NCBI RefSeq assembly: GCF_026988555.1
Contig: NZ_JALSLB010000042.1
Coordinates: 40,550 to 104,549 of the forward strand
Direction of reading: 5' to 3'
DNA length: 64,000 bases
From: Thermococcus sp.
GTDB taxonomy: Archaea; Methanobacteriota_B; Thermococci; Thermococcales; Thermococcaceae
Every line of letters starts with the position of its first letter. Position 1 is the stretch's first letter. Below the pieces are notes generated by a model, which was given only the letters and a program-made list of their open reading frames with translations, searched no databases and was not told where the DNA came from. Shown piece by piece: positions 1 to 9,015 of the stretch. Position numbers and translations under genes: made by a program.

Positions 1-103
1 AGGGCGGATGGAACCCTTCAAGCCCCCCCGTACCCGAGTTTCCTGGGGTTGATAATGAGGAGCGTCAGGGTAACCGAACCAAAACTCGTCGCAATAGTGT
101 GGT
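1..103. other. Left edge, no confident gene
   Basis: One plus-strand frame is open from base 1 to a TGA near 149. It contains a possible short start at 55 with a poor ribosome site, and its end overlaps the 3' end of cas6. The predicted tail is mildly hydrophobic and matches nothing I recognise. No CRISPR repeat is visible. It could be the end of a gene outside the window. Confidence 0.3.
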
Positions 104-898
104 CTATTGAGACAGCCCTCGGTCTTTTGTCACTGGCTCTTCATCTATGACCTTTACCATACCGAAACCGTACCTCGTCTTTTCTCCAAAGCCGTTCTCA
201 TACCCAAAGCGGGCTATGTCCATGGAACCGTGATAACGGAACACCATCAGTGAGCCGCGGTAGTACGTGTCCCTGACCAGAATCCGGACCGGTTTGAACT
301 TTATCACGTCTATGCTGAAGTCCCTGTCCTCGGGCATACTGCCGTTGAGGGCTGAGTAGCGCATCAGCATGACCTTCCTGAGCCTATCAAAAAAGCTGTT
401 CTCATTGGGATAGAGGTCCCAGACCTTCATCCTGCCGCCGTCAAGTTTCAGACTGCGAACCATTACGGGGCTGAGCGTTGAGAAGAGGACACCGTCCCTT
501 AGCCTGGGCTCCCGGAGAACCTTTATATCCTCGGCAACGAAAGACGCATCCTCAATCTTCAGGAGGGGGCTGTCCATAAATCCCTCCACTATGGCCTTTA
601 TGACATCGGAGGAGGATGAGGATATGTACAGGGAGACCTCACCAGATAGAACCCGTATCCCCCTGTCCGGAAGGAGCTCCCGTTTGCGAACCATTATCCG
701 AGAGAACGTGAAGTAGTCTATGTGGCTAACCTCAACGTTGTGGGCCAGCTCCGGCGAGATCAGGAACATCTTCTCCAGAAGCTGCTCGTACACTTCATAA
801 TTGTAGTTAAAGGGAAGAACAGTGTCTTCCTTAACAGGCCGGAATTTTATCTCGATTCTCAACTTTATCACGCTCCGCTTATACGGTACCGCACTCAT
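104..898 (-). CDS. cas6: CRISPR-associated endoribonuclease Cas6
   Basis: Cas6 cuts precursor CRISPR RNA within each repeat to give mature guides. The 264-residue product has the family's usual length and two ferredoxin-like halves. Near residues 40-60 there is a His-containing segment followed by YFTFSRIMV, which resembles the catalytic region of Pyrococcus Cas6. Near the end is the glycine-rich RNA-binding loop GFGEKTRYGFGMV. I chose the ATG at 898 because a minus-strand TATA (926-936) lies about 26 bases before it, implying an almost leaderless mRNA; upstream in-frame codons would precede that start. No other cas gene or repeat array is in view. The family call is secure; the active His is inferred. 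Confidence 0.9.
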   Translation of the reverse strand: MSAVPYKRSVIKLRIEIKFRPVKEDTVLPFNYNYEVYEQLLEKMFLISPELAHNVEVSHIDYFTFSRIMVRKRELLPDRGIRVLSGEVSLYISSSSSDVIKAIVEGFMDSPLLKIEDASFVAEDIKVLREPRLRDGVLFSTLSPVMVRSLKLDGGRMKVWDLYPNENSFFDRLRKVMLMRYSALNGSMPEDRDFSIDVIKFKPVRILVRDTYYRGSLMVFRYHGSMDIARFGYENGFGEKTRYGFGMVKVIDEEPVTKDRGLSQ

Positions 899-1000
899 GA
901 CCCGGTAATAATCTACGAGAACAGACTTAATAAAAATTTCGTCAAAATACCAGCCCACCATTACTTCCCGTCCTAGCAAAACCCCGGATGGGGCAACCAA

Positions 1001-1010
1001 AAGTATATAA
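1001..1010 (+). promoter_or_regulatory. TATA box of pan, with downstream palindrome at 1049-1060
   Basis: AGTATATAAG lies in the cas6-pan divergent gap. A second AT-rich candidate is at 1036-1043. Between it and the ribosome site is a perfect 12-bp palindrome, CTTCTATAGAAG (1049-1060), placed where a repressor could block initiation. Confidence 0.55.
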
Positions 1011-1082
1011 GTTCCATCCGCGAACCGATGGATAGAGTTAAAAGGACTCTTCTATAGAAGACCAGCCAGAGAGGTGAGAACT

Positions 1083-2279
1083 ATGAGTATTGAAGATGTT
1101 GATGTCAAACCCTCAGAGGAATACGATGATTACATCACGTACCTGAAGAGACGTATCAGACAGCTCGAACTCCAAGTGAGAACTCTAGAGGCAGACAAAG
1201 AGAGACTGGAGAGGGAACTGTCACGGTTACGCATGGAGATGTCGCGTCTGAGACAGCCCCCGGCATTTGCGGGAACAGTGATAGAGATGCTGGACGAGGA
1301 CAGGGCCATAGTGCAGAACTACAACGGGCCCAGGTTCGTGGTGAGGATCGCACCGTGGATAGAAAGGGACAAGGTGAAACCAGGTTCAAGGGTGGCCCTC
1401 GATCAGAGGACCATGGCAGTGGTTGAGCTGTTACCGAGCGAGAAGGACCCATCGGTGCTGGGATTCGAGGTAATAGAAAGACCTAGGATGAGTTACAAGG
1501 ACATCGGAGGACTGGAGAAACAACTCCAAGAGCTCAGGGAGGCCGTCGAACTTCCACTCAGACATCCAGACCTGTTCTCCAAAGTCGGGATCGAACCTCC
1601 AAAGGGTGTTCTCCTCTACGGACCGCCGGGATGCGGGAAGACCCTGATGGCGAAGGCACTCGCCCACGAGGTAAACGCCACGTTCATCAAAGTCGTCGGC
1701 AGCGAGCTCGTGAGGAAGTTCATCGGGGAGGGCGCGAGGCTCGTCCACGAACTCTTCGAGCTGGCAAAGGAGAAAGCCCCGGCGATAATCTTCATAGACG
1801 AGATAGATGCCGTTGGCGCAAGGAGACTGGACGAGACGACCGGCGGTGAACGCGAGGTCAACAGAACGCTCATGCAACTCCTGGCAGAGATGGACGGCTT
1901 CGATCCCAGCGGCAACGTCAAGATAATCGCGGCGACCAACAGACCGGACATCCTGGATCCCGCACTCCTGAGACCCGGCAGATTCGACAGGCTGATAGAG
2001 GTGCCCCTACCGAACTTCAGGGGCAGGCTGGAGATACTTAAAGTCCACACGAGGAAGATGAACCTACGCGACGTTGACCTAAGGTTGATAGCGGAGATGA
2101 CAGAGGGCGCGAGCGGGGCCGATCTGAAGGCCATAGCAACGGAGGCAGGGATGTTCGCCATAAGAGCCAGAAGGGAACGGGTGACCCAAGAGGATTTCAT
2201 AAAGGCCGTCGAGAAGGTCCTTGGGGGCGAACAGAAACTCGCCCAGCAGATAGCCGCACACGAAGTCATGTACGGCTGA
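1083..2279 (+). CDS. pan: Proteasome-activating nucleotidase (PAN), AAA+ ATPase
   Basis: PAN is a hexameric ATPase that unfolds substrates and opens the 20S proteasome gate. The 398 residues show, in order, an N-terminal coiled coil (about 15-60), an OB domain (about 65-120) and an AAA+ domain. The AAA+ domain has Walker A GPPGCGKT (180-187), Walker B IIFIDEID (about 236-243) and the second-region sequence [20 protein letters not shown]. The C-terminus MYG is the HbYX motif that docks into the proteasome ring. The ATG at 1083 is chosen because GAGGTGAG at 1071-1078 is the ribosome site, which rules out the in-frame GTG at 1074. A proteasome beta gene lies at 50.1 kb in the same window. Confidence 0.97.
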   Translation: MSIEDVDVKPSEEYDDYITYLKRRIRQLELQVRTLEADKERLERELSRLRMEMSRLRQPPAFAGTVIEMLDEDRAIVQNYNGPRFVVRIAPWIERDKVKPGSRVALDQRTMAVVELLPSEKDPSVLGFEVIERPRMSYKDIGGLEKQLQELREAVELPLRHPDLFSKVGIEPPKGVLLYGPPGCGKTLMAKALAHEVNATFIKVVGSELVRKFIGEGARLVHELFELAKEKAPAIIFIDEIDAVGARRLDETTGGEREVNRTLMQLLAEMDGFDPSGNVKIIAATNRPDILDPALLRPGRFDRLIEVPLPNFRGRLEILKVHTRKMNLRDVDLRLIAEMTEGASGADLKAIATEAGMFAIRARRERVTQEDFIKAVEKVLGGEQKLAQQIAAHEVMYG

Positions 2280-2328
2280 TCTCCCCCGTTTTCTCCCATT
2301 CTTGGAAATGTGAAGCGGGTGCAGGCCG

Positions 2329-3285
2329 ATGGTAAGTAAACTGCTGGCGCTCGACGCTTACCCAAAACTCCGCGACCTGGACTTCAGGGTACTCAGAGGG
2401 GTAGAGCTTAACATGAGGCACCATCGGTGGGTCCCCTTGGAGGACATAGCTCGCTTTGCCCGTCTGGACGTTGAGACCGCGTCATTCAGACTCGGAAAGC
2501 TCGACGACTGGAGCCTGGTGGTGAGGAGGAGTGACATGGGCTACGTGGGTTACCAGCTAACGATCCATGGGTACGACACCCTTGCCATACGGGCGCTGGC
2601 CAAGAAAGGTGTGGTTGAGGCCATAAGTACAGCCCAAGTAGGCGTCGGAAAGGATGCGGACGTTTACGTTGGGATAACCCCCTCCCAGGAGAAGGTGGCC
2701 GTCAAGTTCAACAGGATAGGGGGAAGGACAAGTTCAAGAAAAGCGAGGTACCACGGAAGGGCCTTCCAGAACAAACACCACACGAGCTGGCTCTACGTGT
2801 CCCGATTGATAGCCCAGAGGGAGTACGAGGCCTTAACGCTACTCAACCCCATAGCCAGGGTTCCAAAGCCGATAGCGTGGAACAGACATGCAGTGGTGAT
2901 GGAATTTATCGAGGGAAGGGAGCTTGCAGAGTTAAGTGATGCGGAACTGGGACGGGACGAGGCAGGGGAAGTTCTTAATAAGGTTCTAAACGAGTATATG
3001 AAGATAGTGCGTTTTGGGATCGTCCACTCAGACCTGAGTGAATACAACGTCGTGTTGAGCGGAGATGGGGTCCTGATAATAGACTGGGCCCAGTATGTGA
3101 CAACAGCCGATCCCGAGAGTCTTGAGTACCTTGAAAGGGATATCACCGTTCTGCTCAATGCATTTAAACACCGGTGGCACGTTGAAGTGGATTTTAAAGA
3201 GGTATGGAAAAGTTTTAAAGAGGCATGGACTGAAAGCCGAGGGGCGGAGTGGAGGGATTCAAGATGGGGGTCGATGAGGAGATAG
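2329..3285 (+). CDS. rio2: RIO2-family atypical serine/threonine protein kinase
   Basis: RIO2 acts as an ATPase/kinase in maturation of the small ribosomal subunit. The 318-residue product begins with a winged-helix domain (about 1-90), then the RIO kinase fold. That fold has the nucleotide loop VGVGKDADVYVG (about 104-115), the catalytic loop IVHSDLSEYN and the metal-binding IDWAQ. All key acidic residues are present. The ATG follows a short, purine-poor gap after pan. The 3' end overlaps the next gene by 22 bases, implying co-transcription. Length and domain order are normal. Confidence 0.95.
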   Translation: MVSKLLALDAYPKLRDLDFRVLRGVELNMRHHRWVPLEDIARFARLDVETASFRLGKLDDWSLVVRRSDMGYVGYQLTIHGYDTLAIRALAKKGVVEAISTAQVGVGKDADVYVGITPSQEKVAVKFNRIGGRTSSRKARYHGRAFQNKHHTSWLYVSRLIAQREYEALTLLNPIARVPKPIAWNRHAVVMEFIEGRELAELSDAELGRDEAGEVLNKVLNEYMKIVRFGIVHSDLSEYNVVLSGDGVLIIDWAQYVTTADPESLEYLERDITVLLNAFKHRWHVEVDFKEVWKSFKEAWTESRGAEWRDSRWGSMRR

Positions 3286-3737
3286 TGAGGCTGTTCAGAG
3301 ATGCAATAGCGGCGGAGAACGCCAACGATCTTGAACGGGCAAAGAGAAAGTTTGACAGGATACTTGAGCTCAGCAGAGGAGAGAGACCTGAGGCATACTT
3401 CGAGGCGTGTTTCAGAATTGCAAACGTCTTCATCCAAGAGGATAACTACAGGGGCGCCGTCAAGTGCGCTCTGCGGGGGATCTGCCGTGCACCAAGCAGG
3501 GAACTCCGAAGGGATGGAATCCGGAGGCTGGGAGACGTGCTCTTCATAATAAAAAGACGTGGGGGACTGGGCATTCTGACGGAGAACATGGAACCCGCAC
3601 TCAACCTCACCAGAGAGGAGGATCCGGAACTCCACGAGTTCACCGTTGCCCTCATAAGGCTGGCGAGTGGGGAGAGGGTAAGACGGACGTTCATAACGGC
3701 GGAACTCAGCGAAATACTCAACGGCCTCCAAGGATGA
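3264..3737 (+). CDS. Small helical-repeat (TPR-like) protein, function unknown
   Basis: The 157-residue product is entirely helical, with alternating pairs of amphipathic helices typical of tetratricopeptide-like folds (for example AIAAENANDLERAKRKFDR). There is no signal peptide or catalytic motif. The ATG at 3264 has GGAGGG nine bases upstream; the in-frame GTG at 3249 would place the ribosome site inside the gene. It overlaps rio2 by 22 bases, so the two may be co-translated and functionally linked. That role is inferred only. The gene ends convergently inside the last bases of the radical SAM gene. Confidence 0.75.
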   Translation: MGVDEEIVRLFRDAIAAENANDLERAKRKFDRILELSRGERPEAYFEACFRIANVFIQEDNYRGAVKCALRGICRAPSRELRRDGIRRLGDVLFIIKRRGGLGILTENMEPALNLTREEDPELHEFTVALIRLASGERVRRTFITAELSEILNGLQG

Positions 3738-4674
3738 GCTTAAGCTGTTCTTTGAGATAACCCTGCTTCGGAACAACCGGAAAATTGTATGGTTCCGAAC
3801 TCGGCTTTTCGTTGTAGTAAGGCCGGTTGCAGGCCGGACATCCATAAGTTGCAAACACCTCGGGGGACACAACCCTTCTCAACTCGTCTGCCCCAACGCC
3901 GAAACCCTTCAGATTGCCAGCCCCATCAAACTCAAACTTCCTTGGCAGGTTCTTTCGGATTAGGTAGTGGGCCAACTGGATCCTGCGGTAGCGGACCATG
4001 CTTGGGGGGGATAGGCTCTCAAGCCGGGTGCCTTTAACGGGCGTGAAAGCGAAGAGTGAGACTTCTCCACCCAACCCGTAAACCTCTTCCAGCGTTGTCA
4101 CGATCTCCTTATCCGTTTCGCCAAGGCCCACTATCACGTGGACAACCGCCCTTCCCCCTCCAAAAACCTCCAGAACATCACGGGTAAACCTCCACATCTC
4201 CCCCCAGGAATAGGCCGAATCCTTAATGATCCCGTATAGCCCTTCGCTGGCGACATCGAGGCCAATTCCGATGTAATCAACCCCAAGCGCACGGAATCTC
4301 AGCAGGACTTCCCTGTCCACTGGGGTTATGGAGAGGGACACCGGCAGCCCAAGCGGCCGCAGATCCTCCAGAATAGTCAGGACGTCCTCAACCATTCCGG
4401 GATAATCAACGGTCTGAATACATATCCTTCCAAAACCTCCCTCAATCATATGCCCTATGACGTCTTCAAGCTCGAAAGCAGGCCAGGTGACGCGGGAAAG
4501 CTTCTTCAGATCAGCCCTGCTCTCCCTGGCCTGTGGACAGAAACCACAGTTGTTCCTGCAACGACCATCGTGATACGTCATCAGATACGCGGTTGTGGGC
4601 CTTGCCAGCATTCTTCCTGAGAGCAGTCCCATTGAGAGGGCGGTTCCGTACGAGACCCTTATTAGCATCCTCAT
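3718..4674 (-). CDS. Radical SAM protein, probable lipoyl synthase subunit (LipS2-like)
   Basis: The 318-residue biotin-synthase-like radical SAM enzyme carries the iron-sulfur motif CRNNCGFC (Cys39, 43, 46) followed by PQAR. A second Cys pair, CPACNRPYYNE, lies near residue 283 and could hold an auxiliary cluster. From established knowledge, T. kodakarensis makes lipoate with two such proteins, TK2109 and TK2248. The neighbours here (MFS transporter, plant-type asparaginase) match my memory of the TK2248 locus, so I infer one half of that bipartite synthase. The ATG overlaps the MFS stop as ATGA, giving translational coupling. A plain biotin-synthase-like role is the alternative; no biotin genes are nearby. 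Confidence 0.7.
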   Translation of the reverse strand: MRMLIRVSYGTALSMGLLSGRMLARPTTAYLMTYHDGRCRNNCGFCPQARESRADLKKLSRVTWPAFELEDVIGHMIEGGFGRICIQTVDYPGMVEDVLTILEDLRPLGLPVSLSITPVDREVLLRFRALGVDYIGIGLDVASEGLYGIIKDSAYSWGEMWRFTRDVLEVFGGGRAVVHVIVGLGETDKEIVTTLEEVYGLGGEVSLFAFTPVKGTRLESLSPPSMVRYRRIQLAHYLIRKNLPRKFEFDGAGNLKGFGVGADELRRVVSPEVFATYGCPACNRPYYNEKPSSEPYNFPVVPKQGYLKEQLKLILGGR

Positions 4675-5855
4675 CCCCCACCCAGCTCCTTGCTCTCCCT
4701 TAAAAACCTTGGCAGTTGGGCCACCAGGAGGGAGGCCAGAAGTATGAAGGGGAGAATGGGAAACACGGCCGAGTATCCCCTGACCTTGGCCACATACCCG
4801 AGGATTATCGGCCCCGATAAGTACCCAAGATCAAAGAACATCGTGTAGATCCCCGAGCCGACGGTTCTTATGCCCTGCGGAAGCCTCGCAAGCGCCATAA
4901 CCTGGAGGGCGGGAACGGCGAAGCCGAAACCGGCACCAAGGAGGATGGCACTGATGTAGGACATCGGAGGTTGCATGTACCCATCGAGGGCTACGTAGGA
5001 GAGCAGCACCATAAAGAGGCCCACCGTAACCACCGGAAGGGGGCCGCGCCGGTCGGCCTCTTTGCCTCCGAAAACCCGGGTTACAAGGCTGGCACCCCCC
5101 ATTACACTTGCGTAGAGACCAAAAACACCCGTTCCAAAACCCAGTTTGGCGTAGAATGCTGGAAGAAATGTCATAAGGCCCCCGTACGTAAACGACATGA
5201 AAAAGAGGGCCAAAGATGCGGCAACGAAGAAGGGCATGAGCAGGTGTCTATAATCCGCCTTCCCACGTCTCCCCTCCCCGCCAGTACTCACGTACACCCC
5301 CGTCCGTCTGTAGGCAGCAAAAACAAAGGCGATGGCCGCGATCGACAGGGTAACCGTCAGTGCAAAGACCGCGTTGAACCCGAAGAACTGGGCGGCGTAA
5401 CCACCTATACCCGGCCCCACGAGGTTGCCCATCGAGAACATCATGCCCCTCCATCCAAGGGTGGCACCGACCTCTCCCTCGGGGGCCAGGTCTATGGCAC
5501 TCGCAAGGGACGACGGAAAGAACAGGGCCATACCAAACCCGTGAACGGCCCTTCCAAAGGCGAAGATCCAAAGATTGCTGGAGAAGGCTGAGATCATGTA
5601 GAGCACGCCGCCCACCGCACCCAGAAGGGAGCCCAGCGCCATCATATGGAATTTGAGCCCTCTATCTCCCAGAAAACCTCCGAACGGTTTAAACATCAGG
5701 GAAACTATCGAGGCCACCGCCGCCACGGTTCCAACCAAAAGAGGATCCGCCCCCAGGTTTATAACAAAAGGAGAGATTATAGGGTTCACTACCGCCATTC
5801 CCAGAAAAAACAGAAAGGTTGAGGCGTGAAGAAACCAGATGTCCCGGGTTCCCAT
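4671..5855 (-). CDS. Major facilitator superfamily transporter
   Basis: The 394-residue integral membrane protein has about 12 hydrophobic segments in two halves. An MFS loop motif follows the second segment (GGFLGDRGLKF) and a related one lies in the second half (FGGKEADRRG). A soluble loop of about 20 residues separates the halves. The substrate cannot be read from sequence. The gene sits one base after the asparaginase stop and is coupled by ATGA to the radical SAM gene, so all three form one operon; import of a precursor or export of a small molecule are both possible. Confidence 0.9.
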   Translation of the reverse strand: MGTRDIWFLHASTFLFFLGMAVVNPIISPFVINLGADPLLVGTVAAVASIVSLMFKPFGGFLGDRGLKFHMMALGSLLGAVGGVLYMISAFSSNLWIFAFGRAVHGFGMALFFPSSLASAIDLAPEGEVGATLGWRGMMFSMGNLVGPGIGGYAAQFFGFNAVFALTVTLSIAAIAFVFAAYRRTGVYVSTGGEGRRGKADYRHLLMPFFVAASLALFFMSFTYGGLMTFLPAFYAKLGFGTGVFGLYASVMGGASLVTRVFGGKEADRRGPLPVVTVGLFMVLLSYVALDGYMQPPMSYISAILLGAGFGFAVPALQVMALARLPQGIRTVGSGIYTMFFDLGYLSGPIILGYVAKVRGYSAVFPILPFILLASLLVAQLPRFLRESKELGGG

Positions 5856-5856
5856 A

Positions 5857-6777
5857 TCAGATCCCCGTGTACGGCTCCGGCATCCCGTCCTTCATGTACG
5901 CAACGCTCATATGTTTTGTGTTTTTCGAGAACCCAACATTCCCGTTCCGGTCTATCATTATTATTCCAGCCACGTTCTCACCGAAGTACTTCGTTGCGAG
6001 GCCAATCGCCGCCTCACTGGCCCGCAGGGCGTCAAGACCGAGGTGTACAAAATCCGCGGCACTCTTCGCAAGAACGAGTCTTATCATGACCTCTCCAATG
6101 CCAGTGGCCGATGCGCCGGCAAACTCATCCGCGTACGTCCCGGCACCAATAAGGGGTGTGTCCCCAATCCGCCCGAACATCTTGAGGAAAACCCCACCGG
6201 TCGAGGTGCCCGCCACAACTTCCTCGCCGTCGAAGGCGACGGCTCCCACGGTACTCCTGAGAACTTCGGGATACTCCTTTATCAGCTCGTTGAGTTTTTT
6301 CCAGTGACCCGCTTCCCCCTTCTCAATGAGCTTCCTGCGGAGCTCCTCCCACTGCCTTCTCCTCTCCTCCGTTATTGGGTTGTACTCCCCAAAACCCATA
6401 AGGCGGGCGAACTTAATGGCCCCCTCCCCCCCAAGGAGCACGTGGTCTGTTTTCTCCATGACCCTCCTAGCCACGCTTATCGGGTTTTTAACTCCCCATA
6501 TACCTGCAACTGCCCCGGCCTCAAGGCCCTTCCCACGCATAACCGCCGCATCCATTTCAACCCTGCCATCAAGGGTCAAAACACTTCCGGTTCCAGCGTT
6601 GAAAATTGGGTTATCCTCCATGGATTTAACAGCCTCTTCAACCGCATCCAGGGCGGAACCTCTTCTGAGCTCGCGCCAACCAGCCATGACAGCCTCCCTG
6701 ACACCGCCCATTACCTTAGGGATTCTCTCCTCCTTCTTTATCGTTCCAGCACCACCGTGGACTATTATCGCAACCAT
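5857..6777 (-). CDS. Plant-type L-asparaginase / isoaspartyl peptidase (Ntn hydrolase)
   Basis: The enzyme hydrolyses L-asparagine or beta-aspartyl peptides after self-cleavage. The 306-residue precursor starts with the family motif IIVHGGAGTI and has FNAGTGSVL. The cleavage and nucleophile site is STVGAVAFDG, where the Thr becomes the N-terminus of the beta subunit. Substrate-binding residues occur in GRIGDTPLIGAGTYA and ASATGIGE. The ATG at 6777 follows GGTGG; an upstream GTG is inside the ribosome site. It is the first gene of a three-gene operon with the MFS and radical SAM genes. All key residues are intact. Confidence 0.95.
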   Translation of the reverse strand: MVAIIVHGGAGTIKKEERIPKVMGGVREAVMAGWRELRRGSALDAVEEAVKSMEDNPIFNAGTGSVLTLDGRVEMDAAVMRGKGLEAGAVAGIWGVKNPISVARRVMEKTDHVLLGGEGAIKFARLMGFGEYNPITEERRRQWEELRRKLIEKGEAGHWKKLNELIKEYPEVLRSTVGAVAFDGEEVVAGTSTGGVFLKMFGRIGDTPLIGAGTYADEFAGASATGIGEVMIRLVLAKSAADFVHLGLDALRASEAAIGLATKYFGENVAGIIMIDRNGNVGFSKNTKHMSVAYMKDGMPEPYTGI

Positions 6778-6837
6778 GAGAACCACCGAAGAAAAAAATG
6801 CTCGAAAGGTTAAAAGGATTATGGAAATGAAGAGAAA

Positions 6838-7752
6838 TCAGCTCAATGCCATGTTGATGACGCTCTCACCAATGTTCTCCAAGTATTCCAGAATCCTGCG
6901 GTAGCTCTCGAGCGCTATGGATTGCCGGTAGTCGATACCGCGGACCTTGACCTTGAGCTCCAGCATAAGGCGGTCGATTTTACCCAGGTTGCGCTCCTCC
7001 ACCTGGACCATCATCTCGTTGAACTTCTCCCGGAGGTACGAAACGTTGATCCTCCCAGGGTTCTCGGATATACGGGTGATGTGGTCCCCTATGCGCTCTA
7101 TGTTGCGTACTATGAACAGGATACCTAAGAGGTCAAAAGAGCGCTTTATCATTCCACTTTCCTCAGTTACCTCTCGTTTACTCAAGAGACGGTTTACCGC
7201 CCGGATTATGAGGAAATAGAACCTGTCAAGCTCGTTCTCAAGGTCGTTGATGTCCCTGAGTATCTCACCGTCTCCTGGGGAGTTTATGAGGAGCTCAAGA
7301 TCGCCTAACATCGATAGAACCAGCGACTTAATCCGGTTGAGGAGCTCGGCAAGGTTCACCTCCTCCTCATCCAAGAGGCTCTTGGCGACCATCCTCTGGT
7401 ACTCGTCCATCACTATCTCCACACCTGGAAGACTCTGGAGAACCTTTCTTATCTTCACCTTGTATATCGGCATCTCCTCAGAGAATCGGATTTCCAGGAT
7501 GTCGTAGCCCTGGATGTAAGCCGAGATCACCAGCCTGACCGCCATATCCGGTGAGTACTCCTTGGATATTTCCAGTATCTTCTCCTCACTCACTTCCCTT
7601 GGCTCCTTGGGAAAAATCGTGATGCTCCCATCTGAGTTTATAGAGAGGGGTATAACGTCTCCCTGCTTTAGTCCATTCTCAATGACCCATTTTTTTGGGA
7701 GGGATATTATGTAGGAACTCCTACCGGTAAATTGAACCTTTCGAAACTCCAT
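6838..7752 (-). CDS. AbrB-PhoU fusion protein (phosphate-uptake-like regulator)
   Basis: The 304-residue product has an N-terminal swapped-hairpin AbrB/SpoVT domain (about 1-50, containing SSYIISLPKKW and SDGSITIFP). Two helical PhoU-like repeats follow, with acidic metal-binding signatures such as DINDLENELDRFYFLI and RNIERIGDHITRI. PhoU proteins in other organisms couple phosphate transport to signalling; the AbrB part suggests DNA binding. No phosphate transporter gene is adjacent, so the controlled target is unknown. The ATG at 7752 has GGTGGT upstream. It is divergent from the following transporter. Confidence 0.85.
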   Translation of the reverse strand: MEFRKVQFTGRSSYIISLPKKWVIENGLKQGDVIPLSINSDGSITIFPKEPREVSEEKILEISKEYSPDMAVRLVISAYIQGYDILEIRFSEEMPIYKVKIRKVLQSLPGVEIVMDEYQRMVAKSLLDEEEVNLAELLNRIKSLVLSMLGDLELLINSPGDGEILRDINDLENELDRFYFLIIRAVNRLLSKREVTEESGMIKRSFDLLGILFIVRNIERIGDHITRISENPGRINVSYLREKFNEMMVQVEERNLGKIDRLMLELKVKVRGIDYRQSIALESYRRILEYLENIGESVINMALS

Positions 7753-7810
7753 AGATACCACCACGGGTATATGGAACGTTCGAAATAATAAAAGGCTTCA
7801 CTTCGATAGA

Positions 7811-7820
7811 CTTATAAACG
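7811..7820 (+). promoter_or_regulatory. TATA box giving a leaderless MFS mRNA
   Basis: CTTATAAACG is centred about 25 bases before the ATG at 7840, so transcription should start at or within a base or two of the start codon. No ribosome site precedes the ATG. Confidence 0.6.
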
Positions 7821-7839
7821 CTAAGATTTAGGTTAGGGC

Positions 7840-9006
7840 ATGCTCTCGGGTTACGGCAGGGACGCAAAAGTACTCATAGCGGCCAACGCGGCGGGCCAGC
7901 TCTTCCTCCAATTCTCGGTATTCGTAATGCCCTTCTACCTCAGGATCCTCGGCTACAACATGGGCGCTATGGGTACGTTCTTCTCGGTTCAAACGTTCAC
8001 TGGAGGACTGTTCTTCCTCTTGGCGGGACCAATCTCGCTCAAGATGGGTTATAGAAAAACACTCATGATGAGCGCGCTTCTTGGCCTCGCAGGCCGATTA
8101 CTCCAGGTGGCGGCGCTAAACGACTACGTCCTCGCCCTTGGCTTCTTCCTGGTTGGAGTCAACATGGGGCTCAGACAGCCGAACTTCACGGCGCTACTCA
8201 GCGAGGAGGTCGGAGAGGAGAGACGCCATCACGCGTTCTCAATAAGCTTCGGTCTGGGGACCATTTTCAACGCCGCGGGTGTACTCGTGGCGGGATTTGC
8301 ACCGAACTTTTTCGTGGGGTTAGGCCTCTCCGGGGGAATGGCCTACAGGCTGGTCATCTCGCTGGCGCTCCTCCAGTTCGCCATAGTGATCCCGGCACTG
8401 CTCATGATAAGCGATGTTCCCGTGAGAAACCCCAGGATAAACTGGAACCACGAGCTGGTCATCAAGATACTCAAGTTCTCCCTCCCGAGCGCGCTGATAG
8501 GCTTCGGGGCGGGGATAACGATACCCTACATGAGCCTGTACTTCAACATGAGGTTTGGACAGACCCTAACGGCAATAAGCGGGATATTCTTCTTCCAGCA
8601 GCTGGCGATGGGTCTCGGCTCCTTCGGACTTCCAAAGCTGGTTCAGAGGATAGGACCGGTTAAGGTGATAACATCGTTCCAGAGCACGGCTGCCTTTCTC
8701 TTCGCGATATTTCCCTCGGTAGGGACCTTCCTACTGGCGGCCCTTCTGTACGTTCTCCGCTCCATCCTCATGAACATAGTCTGGCCCATAAACGACTCAT
8801 TCATGGTGGGCTTCTTCTCAACCGAGGAGAAAGCCACCGCGGCAGGGATAAGGAGGGCCTTCTCGACCTTCATGCGCGGCGGGGGAAACTGCGTCGGTGG
8901 CCTGCTCTTTGGCACCTCACTGAGCTATCCGTTTTACGCGACGGCGGCGCTCTACGTCATGGCAACGGCGATATTCTACGCATTCTTCATGAAACACAAC
9001 AAATGA
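7840..9006 (+). CDS. Major facilitator superfamily transporter
   Basis: The 388-residue protein has about 12 hydrophobic segments and the MFS loop after segment two (SLKMGYRKTL). A longer central loop (about residues 185-205) separates the halves, and a polar C-terminal tail of five residues closes it. It is only distantly like the MFS protein at 4671-5855, so this is not a recent duplication. Substrate unknown. It is transcribed alone, convergent with iorB. Confidence 0.88.
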   Translation: MLSGYGRDAKVLIAANAAGQLFLQFSVFVMPFYLRILGYNMGAMGTFFSVQTFTGGLFFLLAGPISLKMGYRKTLMMSALLGLAGRLLQVAALNDYVLALGFFLVGVNMGLRQPNFTALLSEEVGEERRHHAFSISFGLGTIFNAAGVLVAGFAPNFFVGLGLSGGMAYRLVISLALLQFAIVIPALLMISDVPVRNPRINWNHELVIKILKFSLPSALIGFGAGITIPYMSLYFNMRFGQTLTAISGIFFFQQLAMGLGSFGLPKLVQRIGPVKVITSFQSTAAFLFAIFPSVGTFLLAALLYVLRSILMNIVWPINDSFMVGFFSTEEKATAAGIRRAFSTFMRGGGNCVGGLLFGTSLSYPFYATAALYVMATAIFYAFFMKHNK

Positions 9007-9015
9007 TAAGAAAAA

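Noticed and set aside
1..103. CRISPR repeat next to cas6
   Set aside because: No repeated unit and no similarity to the known Thermococcales repeat.
4671..9006. Duplication of the two MFS transporters
   Set aside because: They share only the general fold and loop motif; no stretches of near identity.
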